From positions 310,001 to 374,000 of the forward strand of contig NZ_RBAL01000005.1 in NCBI RefSeq assembly GCF_003626535.1: DNA of 64,000 bases, read 5' to 3'. Under the pieces are notes generated by a model, which saw only the letters and a list, made by a program, of their open reading frames with translations, was not told where the DNA came from and made no database searches. Both the position numbers and the translations under genes were made by a program. Of the stretch, positions 40,757 to 50,116 are shown piece by piece; the stretch's first letter is position 1; each line of letters starts with the position of its first letter. The DNA comes from Streptomyces hoynatensis. GTDB taxonomy: Bacteria > Actinomycetota > Actinomycetes > Streptomycetales > Streptomycetaceae.

Positions 40757-43195
40757 TCAGCCGCCGCCCGCGGCGCCCCCCGCCGCCCCCGCGGCCCCCT
40801 CCGCCGCCCGGCCGTCCCCGGGCGGCGGCTCCCGCTCCGCCGGCGGCACCTCGACCTCGGCCCACACCTGCTTGCCGCCGCTGAGCGGCACCGAGCCCCA
40901 GCTTGAGGACACCGCGGAGACCAGCAGGACGCCGCGGCCGCCGGTGGCCTCCCAGTCCATCGCCGGGGCCTTCACCGGGGTGCGCGGCGAGTTGTCGCTG
41001 ACGGCGATGCGCAGCCGCTCGCCCGCCAGGGTGAGATCGAGGCGGACCTGGCCCTCGGTGTGCACCAGGGCGTTGGTGACCAGTTCGGAGACGATCAGCA
41101 GGGCGGCGTCGGCCGATTGGGCGAGGCGCCAGGAGCGCAGCGTCCGCGAGGCGAACCGGCGGGCGTGCCCGCAGGCGTTGGGCAGCCGCCACACCTCCCA
41201 CGAGGCCCGGCGCGGCCGGACCCGCATCCCGTCGTAGCGCAGCGCGAGCAGGGCCACGTCGTCGTCGCGCCGGTCCGCGGCGCCGAGCAGGGCGTCGGCC
41301 AGGGCGCCCACGTCCGCGGGGTCCTGGGGGCCCATCAGCGCGCGCACCCTGGCGAGACCGTCCTCAAGACGCAGCTCGGCGGACTCCACCAGGCCGTCGG
41401 TCAGCAGGACGAGGACGCTGCCGGGGGCGAGGGCGAGCGTGGTCATCGGGAACTCGGCGTCCGGGTCGATGCCCAGCGGCGGGCCGCCCTCGATGTCCAG
41501 CTCCCTGGTGCCGCCGTCCGGGTCACGCACCAGCGGCGGCAGGTGGCCGGCCCGGACGAACCAGCTGTCCCCCTCCTCCATGTCCATGGCCACGTAGGTG
41601 CAGGTGGCGAACAGGTCGGTGCGCATGCCGACCATCAGCCGGTTGGCATGCGAGACGACCACGTCGGGCGCGTGCCCCTCGACCGCGTAGGCCCTGATGG
41701 CGGTGCGGATCTGGCCCATGATGGTGGCCGCGGCGGCGCTGTGCCCCTGCACGTCGCCGATCACCAGCGCCACGTGCCGGTCGGTCAGCTGGATCACGTC
41801 GTACCAGTCGCCGCCCACGTCGAGCCCCGCGGTGGCGGGCAGGTAACGCGCCACGGCCACGCCGCCCGGCAGCTCGGGCAGCGTGCGCGGCAGCAGGCTG
41901 CGCTGGAGGGTCTCGGCCAGCTCGTGCCTGGCGTCGTACGCCCTGGCCCGCACCATGGCCTGCCCCGCCAGCGCGGAGGCCGCCGTCAGCAGGAACCGCT
42001 CCTCGGTGTTGAACTGGTGCCGCTCCTCCCAGCCGACCAGGCACAGACCGGCCGTTCTGGTGTCCGCGGGCAGCGGGAGCACGGCGAGGCCGCCGGGGCC
42101 CACCTCGGCGAGCCCCGGCTCCACCTCGGTGCCGGCCGGCCACAGCGCCATGCGGCGGTCGAGCAGCGCGGCCTGCACCGTCGGCAGCTCGCTGCCGGGC
42201 ACCTCGGGCCATTCGGCGCGCCAGGCCGCGGGCCAGGCGGCGAGGTCGTCGGGCACCAGGGCGGCGACGACCAGGCGGTCGGCCTGGCTGGCCGCGAGCA
42301 TCACCCGGGAGGCGCCGAGCTCGCGCAGCGCGCTGACCGTGACCTCGCCGATGTCCCGCACGGTCACCGCCGTGGCGAGCGTGGCGGACAGCCGCTGCAC
42401 CCGGGACACCTCGTCGCCGCCCGGGCGCAGCCGCGAGGCGTCGGCGATCACGGCGATCAGCCGCTCCGGGCGGCCGGCCGCGTCGGCGAGCACCCGGCAG
42501 CGCATGTGCAGCCAACGGACCTCGTCGGGCGCGACCCTGATCCGGTATTCGATCTCCCGGTCGCCCGAGACGGAGGGCGAGGGCTCGATGAGGGACATCA
42601 TCGCGGGCAGGTCCTCGGGCACGGTGTGGGCGAGCAGGGTCTCCACCCGGCCGTCGAAGTCGCCCGGCTCGGTGCCGAGCAGGGCCAGGGCCTGCGGGTC
42701 CGCCTCGACCATGCCGTCGCTCAGCGTCAGGCAGAAGGCGCCGGGACGGAAGCGCTGCACGGCGTCGCGGACCAGCTCGCGGTCCTCGGGGCCGCCGCCG
42801 GCCTCCAGCCGTTCGGTGAGGTGGGCGGCGTACAGCTCGGCGGTGACCCGCTGCTCGGCGTCGAAGCCGCGCGGGGAGCGGGCGGCGACCAGCAGGCAGC
42901 CGAAGGGGCCGCCGCGCGCCCCGAGCGGCAGCGCGCCGAGCGTGACGCCGGGGGGCGGGCCCTGGCCGCCCTCGCGGTAGGGGGCGAGCGCCTTCTCCTC
43001 AAGCCACAGCGGGCGGGCGAGGCGGATGGCCTCGGCGACGGGGAAGCGCGCGGCCGTCTCGCAGGCGTCGGGAAGGCCGTAGTCCCCGGGGCTGCCGCCG
43101 GCGGAGTCGGCGAGGCGCAGCTCGGCGGTGTCGCGCCGCAGCACGTAGAGCGCGGTGGACTCGGCACCGCCGAACGCGCGCGCCTGTTCGGTCAC
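40757..43195 (-). CDS. SpoIIE-type protein phosphatase with PAS/GAF and HATPase domains
   Basis: 812 residues from a GTG at 43195; GGAGG eight bases upstream decides this start over an ATG at 43201. In order: an N-terminal GAF-like region (residues 1-130), a PAS domain (about 140-240, 'FCLTLSDGMVEADPQALALLG'), a second GAF domain (280-430), the PP2C/SpoIIE phosphatase ('DVGGDWYDVIQLTDRHVALVIGDVQGHSAAAATIMGQIRTA', residues 460-680) and a C-terminal HATPase ('LLIVSELVTNALVHTEGQVRLDLT', 700-800). Such proteins dephosphorylate anti-anti-sigma factors and their kinase half may phosphorylate them. No membrane segments are seen. The C-terminus is a Gly-Ala tail. Confidence 0.93.
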   Translation of the reverse strand: MTEQARAFGGAESTALYVLRRDTAELRLADSAGGSPGDYGLPDACETAARFPVAEAIRLARPLWLEEKALAPYREGGQGPPPGVTLGALPLGARGGPFGCLLVAARSPRGFDAEQRVTAELYAAHLTERLEAGGGPEDRELVRDAVQRFRPGAFCLTLSDGMVEADPQALALLGTEPGDFDGRVETLLAHTVPEDLPAMMSLIEPSPSVSGDREIEYRIRVAPDEVRWLHMRCRVLADAAGRPERLIAVIADASRLRPGGDEVSRVQRLSATLATAVTVRDIGEVTVSALRELGASRVMLAASQADRLVVAALVPDDLAAWPAAWRAEWPEVPGSELPTVQAALLDRRMALWPAGTEVEPGLAEVGPGGLAVLPLPADTRTAGLCLVGWEERHQFNTEERFLLTAASALAGQAMVRARAYDARHELAETLQRSLLPRTLPELPGGVAVARYLPATAGLDVGGDWYDVIQLTDRHVALVIGDVQGHSAAAATIMGQIRTAIRAYAVEGHAPDVVVSHANRLMVGMRTDLFATCTYVAMDMEEGDSWFVRAGHLPPLVRDPDGGTRELDIEGGPPLGIDPDAEFPMTTLALAPGSVLVLLTDGLVESAELRLEDGLARVRALMGPQDPADVGALADALLGAADRRDDDVALLALRYDGMRVRPRRASWEVWRLPNACGHARRFASRTLRSWRLAQSADAALLIVSELVTNALVHTEGQVRLDLTLAGERLRIAVSDNSPRTPVKAPAMDWEATGGRGVLLVSAVSSSWGSVPLSGGKQVWAEVEVPPAEREPPPGDGRAAEGAAGAAGGAAGGG

Positions 43196-43430
43196 CCGCA
43201 TCGCCTCCGGCCCGTTCGCACGCCAACCGAGAAACCCCGAGAGGAACAAGAAGTGCCGGATGAACCGGGCCGGCCCGGGACGCCCCGCGCAAGGGCGGAG
43301 GCCGGCACTCCCAGCGTAAGGAAGGAGACGGCGCACGGCCCGGGGAGCGAAGGGGGCGAAGGTCTCGCGCCGGGGGGTCGCGCCCGGGGTTCGGGCGCCG
43401 GGGCCCGGGCGCCTGGCGCTCAGCGCCTGG

Positions 43431-43826
43431 TCAGGACCTGAACTCGCGGGGGCACCGCTCCCCGTCCTCCAGGTGCGCCACGGCCCACCTGGTCAGCTCG
43501 ACCATCGCGGGGCGCAGCTCGCGGCCCGCCTCGGTGAGCTCGTAGCTGACCCGCAGCGGCGGGCCCTCCTGGACCCGGCGCGTCACCAGGCCGGCGGCGG
43601 TGAGCTCGCTGAGCCGGTCGGAGAGCATGCGCTCGCTGATGCCGGGAACGGCCCGCTTGAGCTCGGCGAAGTGCCCGGGACCGGTCATCAGGGCGGCGAT
43701 GAGCGGCCCCGACCAGCGCTTGCCCAGCAGGTTGAAGACGCTGAGGACGGCGCCCTCGGGCTCGCTGCAGGTCCCCCCGGCCTCGCCCAGGGCCAGGACA
43801 TCCCGATCGTCCCGTTCTTCGCGCAT
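43431..43826 (-). CDS. HxlR-family regulator
   Basis: 131 residues. The winged-helix core 'LLGKRWSGPLIAALMTGPGHFAELKRAVPGISERMLSDRLSELTAAGLVTRRVQEGPPLRVSYELTEAGREL' is diagnostic of the HxlR/DUF24 family, which often senses quinones or electrophiles through a Cys. There is one Cys near residue 20 in an N-terminal extension and one near the C-terminus. It is divergent from an azoreductase gene, the standard pairing, so it probably represses that gene and itself until quinone or disulfide stress. Confidence 0.93.
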   Translation of the reverse strand: MREERDDRDVLALGEAGGTCSEPEGAVLSVFNLLGKRWSGPLIAALMTGPGHFAELKRAVPGISERMLSDRLSELTAAGLVTRRVQEGPPLRVSYELTEAGRELRPAMVELTRWAVAHLEDGERCPREFRS

Positions 43827-43835
43827 GTCGCCACC

Positions 43836-43890
43836 CTACCGGAAAGGTAGTCGCTGAAGAAAAGTAAGCTGCTGTGGTATACCTAGTTAC
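43836..43890. promoter_or_regulatory. Divergent HxlR/azoreductase control region
   Basis: CTACC at 43836-43840 and GGTAG at 43846-43850 form an inverted repeat ten bases before the HxlR start. TGAAGA at 43856, 17 bases and TATACC at 43879-43884 give a possible promoter for the azoreductase, overlapped by the quasi-palindrome TACCTAGTTA at 43881-43890. An HxlR dimer could bind either. The A/T content is higher than around it. Confidence 0.5.
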
Positions 43891-43952
43891 GTACTGCCCC
43901 GCAGTCGTTAGATGAATCCTAAACCACCTCTATCCGCTCTGGAGGCATCACC

Positions 43953-44600
43953 ATGGCCACGCTGCTCCACATCGACAGCTCCCTGAACGGCGAGAACTCG
44001 GTCTCCCGCGCCGTCGCACGAAGCTTCAGGGAGGCGTGGGAACAGCAGCACCCCGAGGGCACGGTGCGATACCGCGACCTGGCGGCCGAGCCCCTTCCGC
44101 ACCTGGACGGGCTCGCCTACCACACGCAGTCGGTGCCCGCGGAGGAGCGCACCCCCGAGCAGGTGGCGGCCTTCGCCCTGCGCGAGGAGCTCGCCTCCGA
44201 GCTGGAGGCCGCGGACGCCGTCCTCATCGGCGCCCCGCTGTACAACTACTCGATCCCCTCGAACCTGAAGGCGTGGCTCGACCACGTGATCATCATGGGC
44301 CGCACCGCGGGCGAGGGCTCCACGATCGCCGGCAAGCCGGTCACCGTGGTCACCAGCCGCGGCGGCTCCTACGCCCCCGGTACGCCGATGGAGGGCAACG
44401 ACTTCGCCCACCCCTACCTGAACTGGCTGCTCGGCGGTTCCCTGGGGATGGACGTCGAGTTCATCGTGCCCGAGCTCACCCTCGCGCCCATCGTGCCCGC
44501 GATGGCCGGGCTGATCGGCAAGTCCAAGGAGTCCCGGGAGCGCGCCCACGAGCAGGCGCGGGAGCGGGCCAAGGCGCTGGCCGCCCAGCTGGCCGCCTGA
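43953..44600 (+). CDS. azoR: FMN-dependent NADH-azoreductase
   Basis: 215 residues. 'LLHIDSSLNGENSVSRAVARSFREAW' binds the FMN phosphate, 'ADAVLIGAPLYNYSIPSNLKAWLDHVIIMGRTA' gives the FMN and substrate pocket, and 'VVTSRGGSYAPGTPMEGNDF' follows, in the order of AzoR/NQO-like flavodoxin-fold enzymes. It reduces quinones and azo compounds with NADH. GGAGG lies seven bases before the ATG at 43953. It is divergent from the HxlR gene and has a hairpin just after its stop. Confidence 0.94.
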   Translation: MATLLHIDSSLNGENSVSRAVARSFREAWEQQHPEGTVRYRDLAAEPLPHLDGLAYHTQSVPAEERTPEQVAAFALREELASELEAADAVLIGAPLYNYSIPSNLKAWLDHVIIMGRTAGEGSTIAGKPVTVVTSRGGSYAPGTPMEGNDFAHPYLNWLLGGSLGMDVEFIVPELTLAPIVPAMAGLIGKSKESRERAHEQARERAKALAAQLAA

Positions 44601-44610
44601 TCCCGCGCGG

Positions 44611-45921
44611 CTACTCGGGGCGGCCGGCCGCCGCCCCGGTGGCCCACCCCGCGGCTCCGCGGGCCGAGGCCGCGGGGCGCGGCACCTGCGCCGCGCCCCG
44701 CCCGCCGCCCAGGCGCCGCCCGACCCCGCGCACCAGGCGCCCCGCGGTGAACGTCGCCCCGTGCACGAAACGCATCGAGGGCCCGAACGAGGGCGCCGTC
44801 AGCAGCCCGGCGAAGAACAGCCCAGGCCGTGAGGACTCGAAGCCCGCGGTCAGCTCGGGGGCCGTGGTGCCCCGCACCTTGCGCACCGCGTGGCGCAACG
44901 AGGGGTCGAGGATCTCCAGCCGCCGCAGGTCCGTGACGAACCCCGTCGCGGCGAGCACGTGCTCCGTCTCGACCACCGCCGGCTCCCCTCCGCCGCTCCC
45001 CGCGCCGCCCGCCGGGTCGACCGCGAGTTCGAGGCGGACCCCGCCGTCCGCGGCCACCGCCCGCACCAGCCGGTGCCCGAGCCGCACCGGCACCACGCCC
45101 TCCAGGCGGTCGCGGAGCCACCACGCCCCGGCCGGACCCAGCGCGTTCTCCACGATGCGCGCCCTGGTGCGCGCCGGCAGCCGCCGCACGGCGTTCGGCA
45201 GCCGCGACCAGGTCCAGCTCGACCAGCCGGGGCCGAGCGCGCTGTGCGGCGTCCGCAGCGTGGCCATCGGCCCACGGTGCAGCGGCAGCGGCGGCGTGTT
45301 CCACCGGAGGCGGGGCGCCCTGGCCAGCACCAGGGGCCGCGCGCCCGCCTCGGCCAGTAGCGCCGCCGTCTCCAGGGCCGCCTGCCCCGCCCCGATCACC
45401 GTCACGTGCCTGCCCCGGAACCGGCGCAGGTCGCGGTGGTCGCTGCTGTGCGAGGCCAGCCCGGGCGGCAGTTCGCGCAGTGGCTCGGGCAGGCGGATCA
45501 GCGGCAGCACCCCGGCGGCCATCGCCACGCACCTGGTGAGCAGCACCGCCCCGTCCGCCGTCTCCACCCGGTAGCCGCCGGCGTGCGGCGCCACCGTCGT
45601 CACCGTGCGGTCCTCCACCGGCACCGGCAGCCGCCCGGCGAACCACAGCCCGTAGTCCGCGAACGTGGCCAGCGGCAGCGGCCGCCCGTGCTCCGCCCGC
45701 AGCCCGTGAGCCGCGGCATAGGCGGCGAGCGTGCCCGTGCCCTGCGGGTCGGAGAGGTCGGAGGCCCAGGGCTCCGACTTCAGGAACATGCCGGCCGGCA
45801 TGTGGTCCCGCCAGGACGCCATGGCCCGGCCGAGCAGCCGCAGGTCGAACCCGGCCGCCGCGGCGTGCGCGGCGATCGAGAGACCGTAGGGCCCGGCGCC
45901 CACCACAACGAGGTCATGCAT
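44611..45921 (-). CDS. FAD-dependent oxidoreductase (flavin monooxygenase-like)
   Basis: 436 residues from the ATG at 45921, with GGGAGG four bases upstream. The Rossmann motif 'MHDLVVVGAGPYGLSIAAHAAAAG' and a second one, 'HVTVIGAGQAALETAALLAEAG', bind FAD and NAD(P)H. 'MFLKSEPWASDLSDPQG' and 'PSLRHAVRKVRGTTAPELTAGFESSRPGLFFAGLLTAPSFGPSMRFVHGATF' resemble lysine/ornithine N-hydroxylase-like and FAD-dependent oxidoreductases of unknown substrate. It is separated by 80 bases, including a strong hairpin, from the ATP-grasp gene upstream. The C-terminus is low-complexity. Confidence 0.88.
   Translation of the reverse strand: MHDLVVVGAGPYGLSIAAHAAAAGFDLRLLGRAMASWRDHMPAGMFLKSEPWASDLSDPQGTGTLAAYAAAHGLRAEHGRPLPLATFADYGLWFAGRLPVPVEDRTVTTVAPHAGGYRVETADGAVLLTRCVAMAAGVLPLIRLPEPLRELPPGLASHSSDHRDLRRFRGRHVTVIGAGQAALETAALLAEAGARPLVLARAPRLRWNTPPLPLHRGPMATLRTPHSALGPGWSSWTWSRLPNAVRRLPARTRARIVENALGPAGAWWLRDRLEGVVPVRLGHRLVRAVAADGGVRLELAVDPAGGAGSGGGEPAVVETEHVLAATGFVTDLRRLEILDPSLRHAVRKVRGTTAPELTAGFESSRPGLFFAGLLTAPSFGPSMRFVHGATFTAGRLVRGVGRRLGGGRGAAQVPRPAASARGAAGWATGAAAGRPE
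44616..44638 (+). terminator. Hairpin after azoR
   Basis: CGGGGCGGC at 44616-44624 with its complement at 44630-44638, loop CGGCC, 15 bases after the azoR stop. It lies in the end of the convergent oxidoreductase gene, so it may serve both. Confidence 0.6.
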
Positions 45922-45968
45922 GACGCCTCCCGTACGCACTCTCGCCACTGTCCCCCTCCGAATCTCAC

Positions 45969-45992
45969 GTGCCCCCGGCCGCCCGGGGGCAC
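45969..45992 (-). terminator. 10-bp hairpin between ATP-grasp and oxidoreductase genes
   Basis: GTGCCCCCGG at 45969-45978 pairs perfectly with CCGGGGGCAC at 45983-45992, loop CCGC. It is nine bases after the ATP-grasp stop at 46002 and 47 before the oxidoreductase start. It may terminate or attenuate between the two genes. No T-run. Confidence 0.65.
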
Positions 45993-46001
45993 CGGCCGCG
46001 G

Positions 46002-47270
46002 TCACCGCGCCACGGTCTCGCGGGCCGGCGCGGGGCTCCGCCGCCCGCGCCCCGGCCCCGGGGGGCGCGCGGCACCCCCGGTCCCCAGGCCGCGGTTGGC
46101 GGCCCGGCCGAGCAGCCCCGCCGCCATCGCGAAGAACGGCGCGGGATCGTCCGCGGCCAGCCAGGCCCACTCGGCCTCCCGCCCCCGGCCGCCGCCGGGC
46201 CGCCGGGCCCGGCGCGCCGCCAGCGAGGCGAGCAGCGCGTAGTTCTCGACGAGCAGGACCCGCCCCGGCGCGGGCCGCGGCGGGCCCACCTCGCGCCCGG
46301 TCAGGTCCAGGTGCAGCGCCCGCACCACGTCGAGCCCGGCCAGGTCCGTGAACAGCCGGAACTGCGCGCCGGGGCGCGGGTTGAAGTCGAGCAGGTGGTA
46401 CTCGCCCGAGGCCGGGTCCCGGCGGAAGTCCAGGTCGAGGACGCCGTGGTAGCCGAGCCGGCTCGCCAGCAGCCGCGCCGCCTCCTCGACCTCGGCATTC
46501 GGCACCCACCTGCCCACGGCGGTGAGCCCCGCCCGCGGCGGCCAGGCCAATTCCTTGCGCCCGGTGCCCCCGAACAGCAGCCGGCCACCCGCGCCGAACG
46601 TCCCGTGGAAGAACCAGTCGGCCCCGGGGCCGCCGGGCAGCAGCCGCTGGAACAGCAGCCTGCCGCCGGCCCCCGCCCCCTGCGCGTACAGCCGCCGCGC
46701 CTCCTCCTCGCTGTTCACCAGGGTCGTGCTGCGCAGCGCGCCGCCCGGCGGGAGCAGCCAGGGGCGGCTCCACTTCGCGACCGCGGGCAGGCCGAGCGCC
46801 CGCACGGCCGCCGCGGCCCCGGCCGGTCCTTCCGGCACCTCGATCGGCGGCTGCGCGACGCCGAGTTCGGCGCACAGCCCGGCGAGCCGCTCCTTGTCCG
46901 CGACCCGCTCCACCACTCCGGGCGGTGGGGCCGGCAGCAGGAAGCTCCCGGCCAGCCGGCTGGCGAGGAGGGCCGCGGCGAGGGCGCTCGCCTCGTCCAT
47001 CGGGATCAGCACCGCGGGCCGCCCGATCCGCCCCGCCGCCGCGCGCAGGGCCTCCGCCACGTCGGCGGGCGAGGTGGGGTCGCCGCGGAACTGGTGCCGG
47101 GCCGCCAGGTGCCGGGAGCGCGCCAGGGGCCCGCCGGCCGGCTCGACGAAGGCGTGCACCTCGACCCCCGCCCGCCCCAGCGACCTGATCGCCCCCAGCG
47201 AACCGTGATGGAAGGGATTGCGGTCGAGCCGCAGCAGCAGCGCGGGCACCCGCGTATCGAGCGAGGACAT
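46002..47270 (-). CDS. ATP-grasp carboxylate-amine ligase family protein
   Basis: 422 residues from the ATG at 47270 (weak GAAGA upstream; an earlier ATG at 47363 would add low-complexity residues). An N-terminal pre-grasp domain ('TRVPALLLRLDRNPFHHGSLGAIRSLGRAGVEVHAF') precedes the ATP-grasp fold: 'ERVADKERLAGLCAELGVAQPPIEVPEG' and 'LPAVAKWSRPWLLP' hold the ATP-binding lysines, and 'YHGVLDLDFRRDPASGEYHLLDFNPRPGAQFRLF' holds the Mg ligands. Ligases of this group join a carboxylate to an amine. The substrate is unknown. Together with the oxidoreductase downstream it may form a small biosynthetic pair. The C-terminus is basic. Confidence 0.88.
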   Translation of the reverse strand: MSSLDTRVPALLLRLDRNPFHHGSLGAIRSLGRAGVEVHAFVEPAGGPLARSRHLAARHQFRGDPTSPADVAEALRAAAGRIGRPAVLIPMDEASALAAALLASRLAGSFLLPAPPPGVVERVADKERLAGLCAELGVAQPPIEVPEGPAGAAAAVRALGLPAVAKWSRPWLLPPGGALRSTTLVNSEEEARRLYAQGAGAGGRLLFQRLLPGGPGADWFFHGTFGAGGRLLFGGTGRKELAWPPRAGLTAVGRWVPNAEVEEAARLLASRLGYHGVLDLDFRRDPASGEYHLLDFNPRPGAQFRLFTDLAGLDVVRALHLDLTGREVGPPRPAPGRVLLVENYALLASLAARRARRPGGGRGREAEWAWLAADDPAPFFAMAAGLLGRAANRGLGTGGAARPPGPGRGRRSPAPARETVAR

Positions 47271-47489
47271 GGAGCGATCTTCATCGCCCGCCGGGCGGGG
47301 CGTTCCCGGTGCGGCCGGGGGCATCCCTGATTCGGCCCAGGCAGAAGCGTTCACCCGGCCCAATCAAAGGATCATCGGCCCAACGCCGCCGCCCGGCACG
47401 CCGCCCCCGCACGCCCCCGGCTGCCCCGCCCGGCGTAGCGGTCCGCGGGAACGCGATGAGTTCCGGCGCCGGGACCGGTCCCCCTCGGC

Positions 47490-48098
47490 ATGAGCGATCA
47501 CCTGCCCACGGCCGCCGCCGTGGATCTCACGCCCCTCGCCCGCCGGGTGGCGGGCCTGCTCGACGGCGTGGCCGAGGAGTGCTTCGCCGCGCCCACCCCC
47601 TGCGCGCGCTACCGGGTGGCCGACCTGCTCCGGCACCTGCTCGGCCTGACGGTGGCCTTCCGCGACGCCGCCCGGAAGGCGTTCGGGCCGACGACCCAGG
47701 CCGGCCCCGCGGACCCGGACGCCCCCTTCCCCGCGGTGACCGGCGACTGGCGGGGCCGGCTGCGCTACCAGCTCGACGAGCTGGCGGCGGCCTGGCGCGA
47801 GCCAGGCGCCTGGCAGGGCGAGACCCAGGCGGGCGGGGTGACGCTCCCCGCGGGGCTCGCCGGGCGCTTCGCCCTGAACGAGCTGCTGCTCCACGGCTGG
47901 GACCTGGCCCGCGCGACCGGCCAGCCCTTCGAGTGCGACGAGGAGAGCGCCGGGGTGGCGCTCGCCCTGCTCTCCGGCCTCGACGAGGCCGCGCGGGCGC
48001 GCGCCGGCTTCGGGCCCGCCCTCGGCATCCCGGCCGGGGCCACGCCGCTCGACCGGGTGGTCGCGCTCGGCGGGCGGCGGCCCGGCTGGACCCCGTGA
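47490..48098 (+). CDS. TIGR03086-type (DinB-like, mycothiol-linked) protein
   Basis: 202 residues. 'VDLTPLARRVAGLLDGVAEECFAAPTPCARYRVADLLRHLLGLTVAFRDAA' and 'FALNELLLHGWDLARATGQPFECDEE' are the signature of the DinB/maleylpyruvate-isomerase superfamily, where a triad of histidines binds a metal. Two of them are visible (in 'LRHLLG' and 'LLHGWDLA'). Members are metal-binding and may use mycothiol. Substrate unknown. Divergent from the ATP-grasp gene, with 219 bases between. Confidence 0.87.
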   Translation: MSDHLPTAAAVDLTPLARRVAGLLDGVAEECFAAPTPCARYRVADLLRHLLGLTVAFRDAARKAFGPTTQAGPADPDAPFPAVTGDWRGRLRYQLDELAAAWREPGAWQGETQAGGVTLPAGLAGRFALNELLLHGWDLARATGQPFECDEESAGVALALLSGLDEAARARAGFGPALGIPAGATPLDRVVALGGRRPGWTP

Positions 48099-48201
48099 GG
48101 CGGCGGGGTACGCGCAGGGGGCGGCCGGGGTGCGCGCACGGAGCGGCCGGCGCGCCGGGCGCCGCGGCGGGCCGCCACCCCGGCCGGGGTGGCGGCGCGC
48201 C

Positions 48202-49686
48202 TCAGCCCCTGAGGATTCCGGCCTGTCGCGCCGCCGCCAGCCAGGAGGGGAACTCCGAGAGCAGCCGGTCGTAGAGCTCGGCGTCCGGCACCTTGGCGAT
48301 GTCGTTCACCGAGAAGAAGCCGACGTTGTCGATGCTGCGGTCCGGCAGCGTGTCGAGCTTCTGCAGGACGCCGTAGTTGGACCGGCCAAGGCCCACGAAC
48401 TGCCAGAAGACCGGCTCCGGCTCCGACATCCGCAGCTGGCCCTCGATCTCGGCGTTGCGGTAGACGCCGCCGTCCGAGAAGAAGAGGACGAGGGTGGGTT
48501 CGGGCACCGGGGTGGCCCGGACGAAGTTCCTGACCTCCTCGATGACCTTCTGCTCCTCGTTCTGGATGCCGACCTGCTTCATGTCGACCTGTCCTGGCTG
48601 CAGCCCCGGGGCCGCCTTCTTGCGGCGGCCGAAGAGCCCCATCTCGCCGACCCGCACGTGCAGGCCGATCCACGCCGGGAGTTCGGCGATCGTCAGGTCG
48701 GGGAGCCTGGCCGGGTTGCTGGCGAAGGTCCAGGCCTGCATGGTGCCGTCGTCGTCGAGGGCCGCGGCGACGGCCGCCATGCGCTCCACCACGCCGGCGA
48801 CGATGCCCTTGGCGTACAGCTTGGCCATCGAGCCGGAGGCGTCGAGCACCAGCACGACCCGGGCCCGCACCCCGCCGGCCCCGCGCTTGGCGAGGCTCAC
48901 GGCCACCTGCTCCTTGCGCAGGGACAGGCGCTTGCGCATGTCGATCGGCAGCGCCTCCTCCCCCTTGGTGAGGGAGGGCCCCGGCGCGGCGGCGGGCGCG
49001 GGAGGTGCGGGGGGCGTGGGCGGAGCGGCGGGCGCCGGAACGTGCGCGGGGGCGGCCGGAGGTGGGGGCGCGGGCACGGCGGCGGGCGCCGGCGCCTGCA
49101 CGACCCCGCCGGCGCCGTACCCCTCCTGCTCGCCCCCGTTCCCGTTCTCGTTCGCGTTCTCGTCGTCGTCCACCGTGATGCCGAAGTCGGTGGCCAGGCC
49201 CGCGAGTCCGCTGTCGTACCCCTGGCCCACCGCGCGGAACTTCCACTGCCCCTGGCGCAGGTACAGCTCCCCGCTGACGAAGGCGGTCTCCGTCGTCGCC
49301 GTCATCGCGAAGACGGCGAGCTCCTCGCCGGACGCGGCGTCCTCAAGGCGGAGCGTGAGCCCCGGCAGCTGCCCGAACGTCCCGCCGTCCGCCGAGGCCG
49401 CAAGCACCACCCGCTCCACGCCCGGCTCCAGCGCGGCCAGATTCACCTCAAGGCTGTCCACGCCCGGGCTCTTGCCCAGGTGCCGCACGGCGCCCGAGGC
49501 GTGCCGCGGCTGGTTGTAGAAGACGAAATCGCCGTCGTCGCGCACCCGTCCGGTGCCGGTCAGCAGCAGCGCGGAGGCGTCGGCGTCCGGTGTCCCCCGG
49601 CCGGCCGCCGCCCAGGTGAGCCGGGCGCGGACGGCGGGGGCGGCAAGGGGGATGTTCGCGCCCTTGCCGAGCGTTATGGCAGTCAC
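48202..49686 (-). CDS. TerD-domain protein fused to a von Willebrand A-type domain
   Basis: 494 residues from a GTG at 49686 (earlier ATG at 49722 adds 12 residues; the TerD core begins '[13 protein letters not shown]'). Residues 1-180 form a TerD (stress/tellurium resistance) domain with '[17 protein letters not shown]' and '[32 protein letters not shown]', which bind calcium. A Pro-Ala linker of about 60 residues follows, and then a VWA-type domain with the metal site '[16 protein letters not shown]' and '[21 protein letters not shown]'. Such fusions belong to the Ter stress-response assemblies, whose biochemistry is poorly understood. The ABM-domain gene starts upstream with a 28-base gap. 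Confidence 0.9.
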   Translation of the reverse strand: MTAITLGKGANIPLAAPAVRARLTWAAAGRGTPDADASALLLTGTGRVRDDGDFVFYNQPRHASGAVRHLGKSPGVDSLEVNLAALEPGVERVVLAASADGGTFGQLPGLTLRLEDAASGEELAVFAMTATTETAFVSGELYLRQGQWKFRAVGQGYDSGLAGLATDFGITVDDDENANENGNGGEQEGYGAGGVVQAPAPAAVPAPPPPAAPAHVPAPAAPPTPPAPPAPAAAPGPSLTKGEEALPIDMRKRLSLRKEQVAVSLAKRGAGGVRARVVLVLDASGSMAKLYAKGIVAGVVERMAAVAAALDDDGTMQAWTFASNPARLPDLTIAELPAWIGLHVRVGEMGLFGRRKKAAPGLQPGQVDMKQVGIQNEEQKVIEEVRNFVRATPVPEPTLVLFFSDGGVYRNAEIEGQLRMSEPEPVFWQFVGLGRSNYGVLQKLDTLPDRSIDNVGFFSVNDIAKVPDAELYDRLLSEFPSWLAAARQAGILRG

Positions 49687-49714
49687 CCGGCCAGTCTGCA
49701 CGAACGGACCGGAA

Positions 49715-50017
49715 TCAGGCACCGAGCCCGCCGAGGACCTTCGTCTCCTGCCGCGTGAACTCCCCCGTCAGCAAGGGCATTGCCTCCGCGATGGCGGCCT
49801 GCGCCTCGGGCAGCCGCAGCGAGGCGTCGTGCGCCTCCCTGCTCTCCCACACCTCGGTCACCCAGATCGCGTCGGCGTCGTCCTCGGAGAGGCTCACCAC
49901 GTACGACCTGCACCCTGCCTCGCTCAGCGCGGAGGCGGAGCGGAGCAGCAGCGCCGCCACCTCCTCCCGCCGCCCGGGTCGCGTGCGCATGCTTCCGATA
50001 TAGCCGTAGTGCTCCAT
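49715..50017 (-). CDS. ABM-domain (antibiotic biosynthesis monooxygenase-like) protein
   Basis: 100 residues from the ATG at 50017. The alpha-beta ferredoxin-like ABM fold is seen in '[65 protein letters not shown]'. ABM-domain proteins include heme-degrading enzymes and quinone-forming monooxygenases; single-domain versions often have unknown substrates. It has no cofactor. It lies downstream of the hairpin that ends the peptide gene at 50214 and upstream of the TerD-VWA gene. Confidence 0.88.
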   Translation of the reverse strand: MEHYGYIGSMRTRPGRREEVAALLLRSASALSEAGCRSYVVSLSEDDADAIWVTEVWESREAHDASLRLPEAQAAIAEAMPLLTGEFTRQETKVLGGLGA

Positions 50018-50116
50018 GCGCCCATCCTGCCCGGGCGTTCCGGCGCGCGGGTCCCGGCCGCGCCGCCACCTCCGTCACCGGCGCGGCCGTCCTTGCGGCA
50101 CCTCCGGCGGCACCGC

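Noticed and set aside
43337..43430. Possible gene between the SpoIIE and HxlR genes
   Set aside because: Only 94 bases beyond the SpoIIE start region, no start with ribosome-binding site.
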